A stretch of DNA of 64,000 bases from Mesotoga sp. BH458_6_3_2_1. GTDB lineage: Bacteria; Thermotogota; Thermotogae; Petrotogales; Kosmotogaceae. Positions within the stretch are counted from its first letter, which is position 1, and every line of letters begins with the position of its first letter. The notes under the pieces were generated by a model. That model searched no databases and was not told the DNA's origin. It saw nothing but the letters and a program-made list of their open reading frames with translations. The stretch lies in contig NZ_JFHL01000009.1 of NCBI RefSeq assembly GCF_003664995.1, forward strand, positions 62,001 to 126,000. Reading direction: 5' to 3'. The translations under genes were made by a program, and so were the position numbers. Below are positions 23,896 through 33,100 of this stretch, piece after piece.

Positions 23896-24159
23896 ATGGA
23901 AGTTCTGAAGGTAGCAACCCACTCAAAACCAAATGCAGTCGCTGGCGCACTTGCCGGAGTACTCAGAGAGAAGGGCAGCGCAGAGATTCAGGCTATCGGG
24001 GCAGGCGCAGTCAATCAGGCAATCAAAGCAATTGCAATTGCAAGAGGTTACGTTGCTCCCAGCGGCATGGATCTCGTATGCGTTCCAAGCTTTTCGGATG
24101 TAGAGATCGACGGGGAAGTGAGAACGGCAATACGGTTTTATGTAGAACCAAAGAAGTAA
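23896..24159 (+). CDS. spoVS: SpoVS-like protein
   Basis: The 87-residue product (VATHSKPNAVAGALAG..., AIGAGAVNQAIKAIAIARGY) is a near-perfect stage V sporulation protein S type, a small Alba-like fold protein thought to bind nucleic acid. In spore formers it affects septation and coat assembly; Thermotogota do not sporulate, so its role here is unknown. It has a strong site AGAGGAGG ahead of the ATG. It follows the tRNA cluster by 52 bases with no terminator seen between them, so it may share that transcript. A bidirectional terminator follows. Confidence 0.93.
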   Translation: MEVLKVATHSKPNAVAGALAGVLREKGSAEIQAIGAGAVNQAIKAIAIARGYVAPSGMDLVCVPSFSDVEIDGEVRTAIRFYVEPKK

Positions 24160-24172
24160 TTTGCAGATAAAA

Positions 24173-24202
24173 AGAAGGCCCCAGAAGGGGCCTTCTATTT
24201 TT
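24173..24202. terminator. Bidirectional terminator between spoVS and mmtA
   Basis: AGAAGGCCCC-AGAA-GGGGCCTTCT is flanked by ATTTTT on the right and a run of As on the left, so it can end transcripts from both convergent genes. Confidence 0.85.
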
Positions 24203-26201
24203 ACCTGACTTCAGCTACAGCAACCTCTCCGGGACCAAGAGAGAGATGGAAGTCTCCTCCTACATCCCATTCCGATTGCCCATCGAATCCCTTGAGTTTC
24301 CACTGAACCTTATGGTTTCCCCTCCACGTGTGAAAACCGAGGTCGATGTGGAACTCCTTCATTGCCTCGAAGTCTCCATTTGCAACCATCAAGAGTCCTT
24401 TGACTCCATTCCAGTAGAACAACCCTACAGATGTCTTATCTTCTTCCCAGAGTAGTTTGGGATTGTTGGAATTCAGCAAATCGAGATTACTTCTTCTAAT
24501 TGAAGAAAGAAGTGAAATCAGGTCGATCAGGTCATCATCTGCATTCCAGTGGAGAACGTAAGGGTCGAAGAAAGCTAGCTTCCCATAAAAAGGATCATTT
24601 GGGGGCAGAACATACCGACCCTCTTCATCGTTATCCAGTCCTAGGTTCATCGGTTGAATCTCAAAGATCTCCTGTCCGGAGTTGATATATGTAATGCCGT
24701 GGGGCAAGAAGTAATTAAGTATTGTCGCAAAACGGGAAAAACGCCTCCCGTTCTTTCTAGCAGCCGCTCTCGGTGTGTCGGGAGTTTCGATACCTGCCAG
24801 AGTCGGCAGTCTCATACTCGGCAGAACCTCATAGAGAAGCTCTTTTAGCTTTCCTTCATTGATTCTTGGTTCCATCCACCACGTATTCCCGAGAATACAG
24901 TCGTATCCTGACCGTCTGGCCTTTTCATCATTTCCCATTACTAGTTCTTCTGCGATGATCGCAAAGGAGGGGTCTCTCTCTTTGGCTTTACGGATTATTC
25001 TTAATTCCAGCTCCCTTGGAAGGGCATGTCCCATATCCAATCTTGCACCATCAACACCAAACTTCTCATTATAAAAAGGCATGATGTTTTCAATGGACTC
25101 CCAGAGATTGCTCATTGGCTCACTACCGGGAAAGAAAGAGGACTTCACTACATCGAATAGTACGTATGGTGGCTGACTCTCCGGAAGGAATCTGCGAGAT
25201 TCAGTCGGGTGATCCTTGTACAGTCTGAGGAAAGTTATGTCGTCCCATGTGGGCTGGTTGTCATTAATCCAGTCAGAGAATCCTGGAGGTGTTATTAGGC
25301 CAAACTCCTTGACAAGCTCGTCAAGAAAGTTCTCGTTACCCTCATGGTGGGAAACAAAGTTTCTCCACTTTTCCGGATTGAGTTTCTCCGGAGAGTCCCT
25401 GAACATCGACAGGTGCTTCCTAACGTTCTCATTCGAATAGATAAGAGGCAATGTCTCAACCCTGGCCTGATCAAAGCCTAGACCCTCGATTCTGGGTGGT
25501 TTGTAGTCCTTGAGACGAGATGCGTCTATCCAGTAGAACCACTCGGGATTTTTGAGAATCAAAGCCGAGTCACGTGCAGATGTTCTGGGAATGAAATCGA
25601 GCACGACTCTCATACCCATAATGTGGGCCGCTTCAACAAAAGCGGTAAATTCCTCTTCGACGTTCATGTCGCCTAGCAGACGATCATGATAACGTTCATC
25701 AATTGAAAAAAAGTCTTTTACTGAATAGGGAGAACCGAGCTCGCCCTTCTTGAACTTATCGCTATAACTAGTGACCGGGAGGAAGTAAAGAGTGTCGAAG
25801 CCCATCCTCTCGAGATAGGGCAACATAAATATCATTTTAAGGAATGTCCCCGATTCCGAGTACTGCTGAGAATCCAGATCGGAAAAGAATTCAGGATCAT
25901 GATGTGAATAAGCAGTGGTAGATCTGACGAATGAACCGTATATAATAGCCGAATTCACCCAGGTGCTGTCTTTCTCCATCCTCATTCTACCCAGTGATTT
26001 CGAGTAATCTCTTCCCTGATCGGCTCTTGATAAAATGCCTTCTACTATGGTCGAGCTGTACTCGTAAGGATCTACGAATATGTACCGGTCTCTCAGTTTC
26101 AGCGTGCCGGAATATCCTGCGGGAAGCCATTCTTTGGGAATAGAGTAATCCAGCTTTTCTTTCCTTCCTTTGAGAAGCCTTAGGACTCTATCGAGGATCA
26201 C
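24201..26201 (-). CDS. mmtA: Maltosyltransferase, GH13 family (MmtA-like)
   Basis: This enzyme moves maltosyl units between alpha-1,4-glucans. The sequence closely follows the Thermotoga maritima maltosyltransferase as I remember it, including VVLDFIPRTSARDSAL in place of the usual GH13 region I, FGLITPPGFSDWIND, and the nucleophile region DGARLDMGHALP near residue 385. Acid/base Glu lies in IIAEELVMGN (about 417) and the third carboxylate in GIETPDTPRAA (about 473). There is no signal peptide, so it is cytoplasmic. An open frame extends upstream to 26285, but it crosses the terminator and part of the tRNA; GTG 26201, four bases after GGAGGTGG, is the start (666 residues). Confidence 0.92.
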   Translation of the reverse strand: MILDRVLRLLKGRKEKLDYSIPKEWLPAGYSGTLKLRDRYIFVDPYEYSSTIVEGILSRADQGRDYSKSLGRMRMEKDSTWVNSAIIYGSFVRSTTAYSHHDPEFFSDLDSQQYSESGTFLKMIFMLPYLERMGFDTLYFLPVTSYSDKFKKGELGSPYSVKDFFSIDERYHDRLLGDMNVEEEFTAFVEAAHIMGMRVVLDFIPRTSARDSALILKNPEWFYWIDASRLKDYKPPRIEGLGFDQARVETLPLIYSNENVRKHLSMFRDSPEKLNPEKWRNFVSHHEGNENFLDELVKEFGLITPPGFSDWINDNQPTWDDITFLRLYKDHPTESRRFLPESQPPYVLFDVVKSSFFPGSEPMSNLWESIENIMPFYNEKFGVDGARLDMGHALPRELELRIIRKAKERDPSFAIIAEELVMGNDEKARRSGYDCILGNTWWMEPRINEGKLKELLYEVLPSMRLPTLAGIETPDTPRAAARKNGRRFSRFATILNYFLPHGITYINSGQEIFEIQPMNLGLDNDEEGRYVLPPNDPFYGKLAFFDPYVLHWNADDDLIDLISLLSSIRRSNLDLLNSNNPKLLWEEDKTSVGLFYWNGVKGLLMVANGDFEAMKEFHIDLGFHTWRGNHKVQWKLKGFDGQSEWDVGGDFHLSLGPGEVAVAEVR

Positions 26202-26213
26202 GCTACCACCTCC

Positions 26214-26238
26214 AAAAAAAATAGGGCGTAACCGCCCT
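26214..26238 (-). terminator. Terminator of tRNA-Ser(CGA), directly before mmtA
   Basis: On the minus strand AGGGCG-GTTA-CGCCCT is followed by ATTTTTTTT, and the mmtA ribosome binding site comes directly after the T-run. Confidence 0.8.
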
Positions 26239-26239
26239 C

Positions 26240-26328
26240 TGGCGGAGGCGGTGGGACTCGAACCCACAAGGGGCGTCAACCCCACCGATTTTCGAGACCG
26301 GCTCCTTAGCCAATTAGGATACGCCTCC
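26240..26328 (-). tRNA. tRNA-Ser(CGA)
   Basis: A class II tRNA with a long variable arm. Acceptor GGAGGCG/CGCCTCC, encoded GCCA. The anticodon arm CCGGT-CTCGAAA-ATCGG gives anticodon CGA (serine UCG). Confidence 0.95.
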
Positions 26329-26341
26329 GTCCTCGTTATTG

Positions 26342-26369
26342 ATTATATCATGGGCTGTAGTGCTGTCAA
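26342..26369 (-). promoter_or_regulatory. Promoter of tRNA-Ser(CGA)
   Basis: On the minus strand perfect TTGACA (26364-26369), a 16-base spacer and perfect TATAAT (26342-26347) lie 13 bases before the tRNA. Confidence 0.85.
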
Positions 26370-26575
26370 TATGGTAAACTTGTGCAACGTGAAGATCTCA
26401 ATAAAGTCAAAACCCTTTCCCGTTCGTAATACAAAAGTTACTCAGAAACTCTCCCCTCATTACTACTTATGATAGAATTTTGATCGCGAGCGGTTTTTTC
26501 GTGCTTGAAGCAGGTTTTAAATCCGTTAGGTACCTCGTTTCAGCACATTTCTATTGCATGAGGAGGTGGCTCTTA

Positions 26576-26899
26576 GTGTACGCCATCATTGAAGCCTCGG
26601 GAAGACAGTATAGAGTCGAGGAAGGCATGACTCTCTTCACCGAAAGGCAGAACGGAAAGGAAAACGGAGACGAAATAGTCTTTGACAGAGTTATTCTTGT
26701 CCACGATGGACAGGAAGCAACAGTAGGCAAACCTTATGTGGACGGCGCAAAAGTTGTAGGCAAGGTTGTTTCTCACGGTAGAGATAAGAAAGTGCTTGTC
26801 GTCAAGTTTGGAGCCCGAAAGAACTTCGACAGAGTCAACGGTCACCGACAGTGGTTCACTGAGGTCTCTATTGATAAAATTGAGACGGGGGTGAAATGA
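26576..26899 (+). CDS. rplU: 50S ribosomal protein L21
   Basis: A 107-residue L21, starting [17 protein letters not shown], with the conserved [21 protein letters not shown]-terminal RNA-binding segment. A longer frame runs from 26480, but GTG 26576 lies after AGGAGGTGG and begins at the conserved N-terminus. It heads an rplU-rpmA-rplM-rpsI run. A partly paired stretch upstream (GTGCTTGAA near 26500 with TTTCAGCAC near 26539) could form a leader stem, but I cannot match it to a known L21 leader. Confidence 0.95.
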   Translation: MYAIIEASGRQYRVEEGMTLFTERQNGKENGDEIVFDRVILVHDGQEATVGKPYVDGAKVVGKVVSHGRDKKVLVVKFGARKNFDRVNGHRQWFTEVSIDKIETGVK

Positions 26900-26900
26900 G

Positions 26901-27146
26901 ATGGCCCGAAAAAGCGCTGGTAGAACAAACGGAAGAGATAGTAATCCCAAGTATCTGGGGGTTAAAAGAGGCGAATCTTCAGCCGTAAAGGCCGGATCGA
27001 TAATCGTCAGGCAGAGGGGAACAAAGATACACGCCGGAAACAATGTAGGGCTCGGCAGAGACCACACCCTCTTCGCTCTCATAGACGGTAAGGTTCACTT
27101 CGAAGAGAAGAACAACCGCAAGTACGTCAGTGTCTACAGCGAGTAA
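26901..27146 (+). CDS. rpmA: 50S ribosomal protein L27
   Basis: An 81-residue L27 with the conserved [15 protein letters not shown] core followed by [19 protein letters not shown]. The N-terminus MARKSAGRT reaches the peptidyl-transferase centre directly; there is no Firmicutes-style cleavable extension and no Prp protease gene between L21 and L27. One base separates it from the L21 stop. Confidence 0.96.
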   Translation: MARKSAGRTNGRDSNPKYLGVKRGESSAVKAGSIIVRQRGTKIHAGNNVGLGRDHTLFALIDGKVHFEEKNNRKYVSVYSE

Positions 27147-27173
27147 GCTGTTCTGTTAAGGAGGATTGCATCT

Positions 27174-27698
27174 ATGAAGATTCAGAAAACACCTGTGTGC
27201 AGATGGGCAGTGACCCACTCCAAGGTGCAGACGAAAAGAAAGGGAGAAATCGAGAAAACTCTCGGTTATCTCGTTGATCACAATGGCAACAAAATAGAGA
27301 AGAAATGGTACGTAGTCGACGCGACGGACGTTCCCCTTGGAAGACTTGCTGGCCAAATTGCTATGGTACTGATGGGAAAGAACAAACCTTATTACACTCC
27401 CCATCTGGATACCGGCGATTTCGTCATTGTAGTCAATGCAGACAAAGTTAAGCTAACCGGCAATAAACTCGACCAGAAAAAATACTACAGATACTCGGGT
27501 TATCCGGGCGGCATTAAGGAAAGAACGGCAAGACAGATGATGGAGAAATTCCCGGACAGAGTCGTTAGACTTGCAGTGAAGAGAATGCTTCCCAAGAAGG
27601 CTCTTGGCGAACGAATGCTCAAGAAGCTCAAGGTATATGCGGGTCCCGAGCATGAACACGCTGCACAGAAACCCGAATTGATCGAACTGGTTAAATGA
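27174..27698 (+). CDS. rplM: 50S ribosomal protein L13 with N-terminal extension
   Basis: The L13 core begins at [19 protein letters not shown] (about residue 43) and continues through [18 protein letters not shown] to the usual C-terminus. Common bacterial L13 has only 12-15 residues before that point, so this protein carries some 28 extra, lysine-rich residues ([20 protein letters not shown]...). The extension is not a start-site artefact: ATG 27174 follows AAGGAGG with good spacing and no better internal start exists. The total is 174 residues instead of the usual 142-150. Role of the extra segment is unknown; it may contact rRNA at the subunit surface. Confidence 0.95.
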   Translation: MKIQKTPVCRWAVTHSKVQTKRKGEIEKTLGYLVDHNGNKIEKKWYVVDATDVPLGRLAGQIAMVLMGKNKPYYTPHLDTGDFVIVVNADKVKLTGNKLDQKKYYRYSGYPGGIKERTARQMMEKFPDRVVRLAVKRMLPKKALGERMLKKLKVYAGPEHEHAAQKPELIELVK

Positions 27699-27710
27699 GG
27701 AGGTTGAGGC

Positions 27711-28115
27711 ATGGCTGACTTTGTAGATTATTATGGAACAGGCAGAAGGAAGACCTCTGTCGCCAGAGTTCACCTAAGACCTGGAACCGGTAAACTTCTA
27801 ATAAACGGAAAAGCATATTCGGACCTCAAGGAATATCTTTCAAATGACGCATGGGTAAGAAGCGCACTGAAACCCGCTGTCGTTACCAACACAATAGGAA
27901 GATTCGACATGTTGATAAGAGTCGATGGTGGTGGACTTGCTGGCCAGGCAGGAGCAATAAGCCTCGGAATAGCCAGAGCGCTTATTAAGTTCAATCCGGA
28001 TCTCAGGAAGCTTCTTAGACAGAACAGTCTCTTGACCAGAGACCCGAGAGAAGTCGAGAGAAAGAAGTACGGTCTAAAGAAGGCAAGAAGAGCACCCCAG
28101 TTCTCCAAGCGTTAA
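27711..28115 (+). CDS. rpsI: 30S ribosomal protein S9
   Basis: A 134-residue S9 with [19 protein letters not shown] at the start and the basic C-terminal tail [16 protein letters not shown] that reaches the P-site tRNA. It begins 12 bases after rplM, behind AGGAGG. A terminator follows it. Confidence 0.97.
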   Translation: MADFVDYYGTGRRKTSVARVHLRPGTGKLLINGKAYSDLKEYLSNDAWVRSALKPAVVTNTIGRFDMLIRVDGGGLAGQAGAISLGIARALIKFNPDLRKLLRQNSLLTRDPREVERKKYGLKKARRAPQFSKR

Positions 28116-28133
28116 CACGTTTTACTATAATAC

Positions 28134-28165
28134 GGCCCGTACTCAGAGCGTATGGGCCTTTTTTT
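28134..28165 (+). terminator. Terminator between rpsI and dnaG
   Basis: GGCCCGTAC-TCAGAGC-GTATGGGCC, with one bulge, is followed by seven Ts. dnaG begins only 16 bases later, so dnaG-rpoD expression probably depends on partial readthrough. Confidence 0.8.
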
Positions 28166-28180
28166 GCCGGTGGTGATTCA

Positions 28181-29890
28181 GTGTTCACTAAAGAGGAACT
28201 CGACGAGATTAAAAAGTCTATAAATATCGTCGAATTCATAGGTCGTTACGTGAACCTGCAGAAGGCCGGAAGCTCTTACAGGGGACTATGCCCATTTCAC
28301 AGTGACAACGATCCTTCATTCTATGTTCACCCTCAAAGGGGCTTCTTTCATTGCTTTGGCTGCGGTGAAAAAGGTGATATTATCACTTTCTACCAAAAGA
28401 TTGAGAATCTTTCATTCTCCGAAGCCGTGAAGCGACTCGCAGACTATGCAGGTATCCCCGTTGAAGTCGATACGGCCGAGTCGGAATACGACAGATACAC
28501 GGCTATTTTGTCTCGTCTTGCGACCATATATAACAGGGAACTGAGAGAAAACAATCATGATATCCTGAAGTATCTCGAGGAGAAGAGAAAGATTACGCCA
28601 AACACAATAAGCGAATTTCAGCTGGGTTACTCGCCAGACGAAAGAACTTTTCCCCAGTCATTACAGTCGAAACTAAGGGCTGATGAAAAGTCTCTTCTTC
28701 AGTTTGGAGTGTTGTTGAGAAGAGGGACTTCGTTTAAGGACAGATTTGCGGGCAGATTGATGATTCCCATTGACAACGAATCGGGAAGAGTAGTTGGATT
28801 CGGTGGAAGAATAATGGTTGCCGATCAGGGGCCTAAGTATATGAATTCCTCCGAATCAAAATACTTTCAGAAGAACAGGCTCTTATTCAATCTTTCACGT
28901 GCCAAAGCGGCAATCAAGCAGTTGAACTACGTGGTAATCGCTGAAGGCTATTTCGACGTCATTTCACTTTTCGAAGCAGGCGTTAGTAACGCTGTCGGTT
29001 TGCTCGGAACAGCGTTGACGGAAAATCATCTTCGGGTTTTGGGAAATTACACAAGGAATCTGTTGTTCTTTCTCGACTCAGATGCAGCCGGTCAGGCGGC
29101 AACACTAAGATCAGTAGACATAGCAGAGAAAATGGACTTCACAACTGCTGTGGTGATGATGCGAGATTACAAGGACCCTGCAGATCTCTTCGTCATGGAA
29201 GGGGCAAAGGCAATTAAGGAAGTTCTGGCGGTCGCTATACCAGGGGCTGCCTTCAGGGTCGAGTTCTATTCCAGAAAGCTTGATTTGTCCGTTCCTCAGG
29301 GAAGAAAACATCTTATAGAATATCTGAGGCCATATGTTGTGAGTTTCCGGAACTCGGGAAACCTTGCGACTGTTGAGTCAACAATGGCTGCGCTTTCAGA
29401 AAAAACGGGTTATTCAGAGCGGGAGCTCCAGTCGGCTCTTCGCAGTGTTGGCTCCAGAAATACTGCAAAGGAGCTCACAAACGGCGTTATCTTGAAACTG
29501 AAAGATCATATTAGAATATATCTTCAGCATTCGGCGCTTCGAGAAACAGTTGTGAAGCAGCTCGAGCTTATGGAAGAAAGCAGAGATTTGAAGGAACTTC
29601 TCAAGGGAATGAAAAGGGGGTTGGAACTTGAGGAGCTACTCGATCTTGTGGAAGAAAGCATTGGCAGAGAACTGATAGATCTGGCATCCATTTGCATCGA
29701 TTATGAGACGGCTCAGAGAATACTCCGGACAACCGGTGAGTACGCGAACAGAAGACTCGTAGAAGAAGAAATGGCCGAGATCGATAGAAAGCTGCCAAAT
29801 GTGAAGGACGAGGGGGCGAAAAGAGCTTTGCTGGTCAGGAGGATCGAGCTCAGAAGACTGCTCGATAGAAAGATGAAGGGTGGCGATTAA
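28181..29890 (+). CDS. dnaG: DNA primase DnaG
   Basis: DnaG makes RNA primers for replication. The 569-residue protein has a CHC2 zinc finger (CPFH...CFGC, about residues 37-63), the catalytic core with the TOPRIM elements [10 protein letters not shown] near 253 and FFLDSDAAG near 298, and a helical C-terminal helicase-interaction region. Start GTG 28181 follows GGTGGTGA. It is followed by rpoD, the classic macromolecular-synthesis pairing, with overlapping or touching coding ends. Confidence 0.96.
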   Translation: MFTKEELDEIKKSINIVEFIGRYVNLQKAGSSYRGLCPFHSDNDPSFYVHPQRGFFHCFGCGEKGDIITFYQKIENLSFSEAVKRLADYAGIPVEVDTAESEYDRYTAILSRLATIYNRELRENNHDILKYLEEKRKITPNTISEFQLGYSPDERTFPQSLQSKLRADEKSLLQFGVLLRRGTSFKDRFAGRLMIPIDNESGRVVGFGGRIMVADQGPKYMNSSESKYFQKNRLLFNLSRAKAAIKQLNYVVIAEGYFDVISLFEAGVSNAVGLLGTALTENHLRVLGNYTRNLLFFLDSDAAGQAATLRSVDIAEKMDFTTAVVMMRDYKDPADLFVMEGAKAIKEVLAVAIPGAAFRVEFYSRKLDLSVPQGRKHLIEYLRPYVVSFRNSGNLATVESTMAALSEKTGYSERELQSALRSVGSRNTAKELTNGVILKLKDHIRIYLQHSALRETVVKQLELMEESRDLKELLKGMKRGLELEELLDLVEESIGRELIDLASICIDYETAQRILRTTGEYANRRLVEEEMAEIDRKLPNVKDEGAKRALLVRRIELRRLLDRKMKGGD

Positions 29891-29891
29891 T

Positions 29892-31145
29892 TTGGAAAAA
29901 CAGAAAAGGAAAACAAGGACAAAGGCGAAGGTCATTGAAGAGAACATCAAATCACTCGCCGAAAAAATAGTTGTTGAAGAAACAGATTCCGATGATAACG
30001 GTGAAAACAATGTTCTGATTACCAAAGAAGAGATAGATAAGCGAATCAAGAAACTTCTCAGGCAGGGAAAGAAGAAGGGCTTCATTACGTACGAAGATAT
30101 CGACAGCGCTTTCCCACCAGATTATGAAGGTTTTGATTCAACTCTTGTTGAATCAATCTATGAGGAATTCGAGAAGAACAAAATTAATATCGTTGAAAAA
30201 GAACCCGTAGAGGAAGACGATGACATAGAGAACGAAGGCGGCGAAGAACTCGTTTCGATACTAGAGACAACACCGGAAATGTATGACAACATCTCTCTCA
30301 AAGACCCGATAAAGATGTATCTGAAGGAGATCGGCAAAATCTCTCTCCTTACTCCAAGTAGAGAAAGAGAGCTTGCACGTCGTGCTCAGAAAGGCGAACC
30401 GAAAGCAAAGGAAGAGCTAATCACAGCTAACCTGAGACTTGTAGTTTCTATTGCTAAGAGATATATCGGACGCGGTCTCACATTCCTTGACCTTATTCAG
30501 GAAGGAAACATAGGGCTGATCAAGGCCGTCGAGAAATTCGACTGGAAGAAGGGCTACAAGTTCAGCACGTATGCTACCTGGTGGATCAGGCAGGCCATCA
30601 CAAGAGCTATTGCAGACCAGGCAAGAACGATAAGAGTTCCCGTCCACATGGTTGAAACGATAAACAAGCTGAATAAAGTTATCAGGGAGCACTTACAGGA
30701 TTTCGGAGAGTATCCGACGATCGAAGAACTGGGCAAGCTTACTGGCAAAACACCTGAGAAGATCGAAGAGATTTTGGCTGCATCGAAGGAGACGGTTTCA
30801 CTTGAGTCACCAATAAGTGGCGATGAAGAGTCGACAATGGGTGACTTTATTCATGACGATTCTATGGAGCAGCCGGAGGAAGCTGCCATGAAAATGCTGT
30901 TGAGAGAACAGATAGATCAGATTCTCGACACTCTTTCCCCTAGAGAAGCAATGGTGTTGAAGATGAGATATGGTCTTCTAGATGGAAAGACAAAGACTCT
31001 TGAAGAAGTGGGACAGTTTTTCAACGTGACTAGAGAGAGAATCCGGCAGATCGAAGTAAAGGCTCTCAGAAAATTGAGACATCCTTCTAGAAGCAAACAG
31101 TTGAAGGCATTGCTCGGCATGTTAAACACGTCCAAGCGTGACTAA
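29892..31145 (+). CDS. rpoD: Primary sigma factor RpoD (SigA)
   Basis: The housekeeping sigma-70 factor. Region 1.1 lies at about 45-90, region 1.2 has [17 protein letters not shown], region 2.3-2.4 has [20 protein letters not shown], region 3 follows, and region 4.2 ends with the [24 protein letters not shown] at 29880 opens the frame but sits on the ribosome binding site GAAGGGTGG; the TTG at 29892 has eight-base spacing and is preferred (417 residues). An acidic linker follows region 1.1 ([19 protein letters not shown]). It reads the TTGACA/TATAAT promoters seen at the tRNA genes in this window. Confidence 0.95.
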   Translation: MEKQKRKTRTKAKVIEENIKSLAEKIVVEETDSDDNGENNVLITKEEIDKRIKKLLRQGKKKGFITYEDIDSAFPPDYEGFDSTLVESIYEEFEKNKINIVEKEPVEEDDDIENEGGEELVSILETTPEMYDNISLKDPIKMYLKEIGKISLLTPSRERELARRAQKGEPKAKEELITANLRLVVSIAKRYIGRGLTFLDLIQEGNIGLIKAVEKFDWKKGYKFSTYATWWIRQAITRAIADQARTIRVPVHMVETINKLNKVIREHLQDFGEYPTIEELGKLTGKTPEKIEEILAASKETVSLESPISGDEESTMGDFIHDDSMEQPEEAAMKMLLREQIDQILDTLSPREAMVLKMRYGLLDGKTKTLEEVGQFFNVTRERIRQIEVKALRKLRHPSRSKQLKALLGMLNTSKRD

Positions 31146-31183
31146 CTTAGCGATTTAATTACAGGCTCTTAATTTACGTATCA

Positions 31184-31212
31184 TTTTCGAGCAAAGAGTC
31201 TGTGTGTATAAT
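31184..31212 (+). promoter_or_regulatory. Possible promoter for the small ORF, ABC ATPase and PfkB genes
   Basis: A perfect TATAAT (31207-31212) has only a weak -35 (TTTTCG, 31184-31189, 17-base spacer). It lies 30 bases before the small ORF start. Confidence 0.4.
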
Positions 31213-31241
31213 AGTAAACACACGCGAAGGGACGTGAAAAC

Positions 31242-31403
31242 TTGGCCGAAAAAAAGAGAGCAAGACCAGTTGAAACAAGTCCCAGAATTCTTTCCCAAAT
31301 TGAATTATTGAAAAAAGCAAAGAATGGCGATTTGCTCGCCAACAGGGAGATTTTTAGTCGTTTAAACGATAAGAACGGTAAAGAGGAGCAGTCTCGTGAT
31401 TGA
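31242..31403 (+). CDS. Small hypothetical protein, 53 residues
   Basis: A frame starting with TTG at 31242 encodes MAEKKRARPVETSPRILSQI, continuing ELLKKAKNGDLLANREIFSR and ending with TGA. It is basic and predicted helical, and its stop overlaps the GTG of the next gene by eight bases, the tight overlap seen throughout this operon. AAGGGACG upstream may serve as ribosome binding site. It fills what would otherwise be an empty 250-base gap behind a TATAAT. I do not recognise a family. Start codon and expression are uncertain. Confidence 0.5.
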   Translation: MAEKKRARPVETSPRILSQIELLKKAKNGDLLANREIFSRLNDKNGKEEQSRD

Positions 31404-32112
31404 GGCTGCTCTTTCTCTTGAAGCTTTCTCTCTAATAGTCGAAGGCAAGAAGATGCTCGACAGTATTTCGCTTGATGTACCAAGGGGAAGTATCGCTCTT
31501 CTTCAGGGAGCAAGAGGATCCGGAAAGTCAGCTCTTCTGCGGAGTTTCATTCATTTGAATGAAGAACTCTTCGATAAAGTGAGTTATACCGGCTCAATAA
31601 AACTCTTCGGTGCGGATATTGACAATCTAGATAGAAAGAGCGTGAGAAAGCGGGTAGCATACGTCGATACAACCTTCCTAGAAGCAATGTCTAACTTCTC
31701 GTTGATCGAATTCTTCAGGTTTTTGAAAGGCAAGACCTTTGAGTTCGAGGATTTTGAGGAGAGTGAACTGGATCTGTTTCACGAACTCGACTTGCTCGAC
31801 CTCCTCTCGGTGAAAGCAGAGACTTCCCTAAAGAGTATTCCGCTCTTTAAGAGGCTTTCATTACTGGTCTTTTCGACTCTGGTTCGCCATCCGGAAATAA
31901 TCATCCTTGACAACATTCTCGATCACCTTGACGACGATGCATGCACCGAGGTGAAAAACATACTTCTGGAGACAAGAAACAATGTGACTATGATTATCTC
32001 TTCCAGGTTTGTTTTGAGACTTCTAGACATTTCTGATTTGTTGATTGTTCTGAAAAATGGTAAAATTTCATATGTCGGAAGTCCAGAGGTTTTCGTTCTG
32101 AACAACCGATAA
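31396..32112 (+). CDS. Degenerate ABC-type ATPase
   Basis: A 238-residue ABC-fold protein. Walker A is intact (QGARGSGKSALL, about 37-48), but the signature LSGGQ is replaced by IPLFKRLSLLVF (about 150), and Walker B IIILDNILDHLDDD has Asn where the catalytic Glu belongs. A P-loop that can bind ATP with poor hydrolysis suggests a structural or regulatory role, or a diverged transporter subunit. It has no permease neighbour, sits between rpoD and a sugar kinase, and starts at GTG 31396 after GAGGAG. It could also be an eroding gene, though the frame is intact and the overlaps with neighbours are clean. Confidence 0.75.
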   Translation: MIEAALSLEAFSLIVEGKKMLDSISLDVPRGSIALLQGARGSGKSALLRSFIHLNEELFDKVSYTGSIKLFGADIDNLDRKSVRKRVAYVDTTFLEAMSNFSLIEFFRFLKGKTFEFEDFEESELDLFHELDLLDLLSVKAETSLKSIPLFKRLSLLVFSTLVRHPEIIILDNILDHLDDDACTEVKNILLETRNNVTMIISSRFVLRLLDISDLLIVLKNGKISYVGSPEVFVLNNR

Positions 32113-32132
32113 TTCCTCTCCATCGGAGGTGA

Positions 32133-33095
32133 GTGGTGAACGTCCTTACCGTTACTCTCAACCCTGCTCTCGACAGGGAAATTGTTGTTGAGAATTTCAG
32201 TATAAACGAATTCCACAGGGTGAAGAATCCCAGTTACTCGGTGATGGATCCTGGGGGTAAGGGTGTAAACGTATCAGTAATTCTCGCCGGCCTTGGAGTT
32301 CGAAACGTTGCAATGGGCTTCCTCGGCGGGAATATTGGCAAAGTAGTCGAAGAGAGAATGCGTCTGATAAGTGACCTGATAACCACCGGCTTCGTACATG
32401 TGGAGGAAGAAACCAGGGAGAATATTGCAATAGTCGATCCGTTAGGCGACACGATAACCGAGATAAACTCATCCGGCCCCTTGATAAAGCCGGATGACTT
32501 ACGGATGTTTCTCCGGAGATTCGAAGTGGCTCTTTCACGAGTCAGGCATGTCGTGATTTCCGGCAGCATTCCGAGAGGTGTGGACAACGATATTTGCAAA
32601 ACACTATGCAAAAAGGTCACTGATGCGGGTAAGTTGGCATTTGCCGAAGGTATCGGTCCTGCCTTCGAAATGGCCGTAGACGCTGGAGTGATAACTGTGG
32701 CTCGGCCTGATCTGAGAAGCAGAAAGCTGATTTTCGGAGAGAGTCTAGTCGATCTCAATGATTATATCAAAGCGGCGAAGAAGATCATAGAAAAAGGCGC
32801 CAAACTGGCAATACTCTCATACGCCATAGAAGGCGACGTCATAGCAACCAAAGATGGAGTCTGGCTGTTCAAGACCAGGGGTCATATCGACAGATCCCAT
32901 TTGCTGGGAACCGGCGATGCTTTCATGGCTGGGGTGGTCCACTCCATGATCGAGGATGAAAAGGATTGCTTCTTGGCAGCAAAGAGGGGTATGTCGGCGG
33001 CCGTTGCGGAAGCAGAATACATAAGCAAAGAACTAATATCTATTAAGGACATAGATGAGCATATAGATTCTTTCGATGTGCGGGAACTGGAGTGA
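32133..33095 (+). CDS. PfkB-family sugar kinase (1-phosphofructokinase/LacC-like)
   Basis: A 320-residue ribokinase-fold kinase. It starts VLTVTLNPALDREIVVENF, typical of FruK/LacC, with the substrate-binding GGKGVNVSVILAGLG segment and the catalytic GTGDAFMAGVV near the C-terminus (Asp as base). FruK (fructose-1-phosphate) or LacC (tagatose-6-phosphate) are the nearest types; which sugar is used cannot be told, and no PTS gene is adjacent. Two GTGs (32133, 32136) follow GGAGGTGA; either may be used. The next gene begins five bases after its stop. Confidence 0.85.
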   Translation: MVNVLTVTLNPALDREIVVENFSINEFHRVKNPSYSVMDPGGKGVNVSVILAGLGVRNVAMGFLGGNIGKVVEERMRLISDLITTGFVHVEEETRENIAIVDPLGDTITEINSSGPLIKPDDLRMFLRRFEVALSRVRHVVISGSIPRGVDNDICKTLCKKVTDAGKLAFAEGIGPAFEMAVDAGVITVARPDLRSRKLIFGESLVDLNDYIKAAKKIIEKGAKLAILSYAIEGDVIATKDGVWLFKTRGHIDRSHLLGTGDAFMAGVVHSMIEDEKDCFLAAKRGMSAAVAEAEYISKELISIKDIDEHIDSFDVRELE

Positions 33096-33100
33096 TCTGA

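Noticed and set aside
26202-26285. N-terminal extension of mmtA
   Set aside because: The extra frame crosses the tRNA-Ser terminator and part of the tRNA; GTG 26201 has a strong ribosome binding site.
26480-26575. An L21 leader RNA of the type known from Firmicutes
   Set aside because: Only one imperfect stem could be drawn by eye; this is too little for a call without a covariance search.
31396-32112. Reading the degenerate ABC ATPase as a pseudogene
   Set aside because: The frame is uninterrupted, starts behind a good ribosome binding site and overlaps its neighbour neatly, so a diverged functional protein is more likely.
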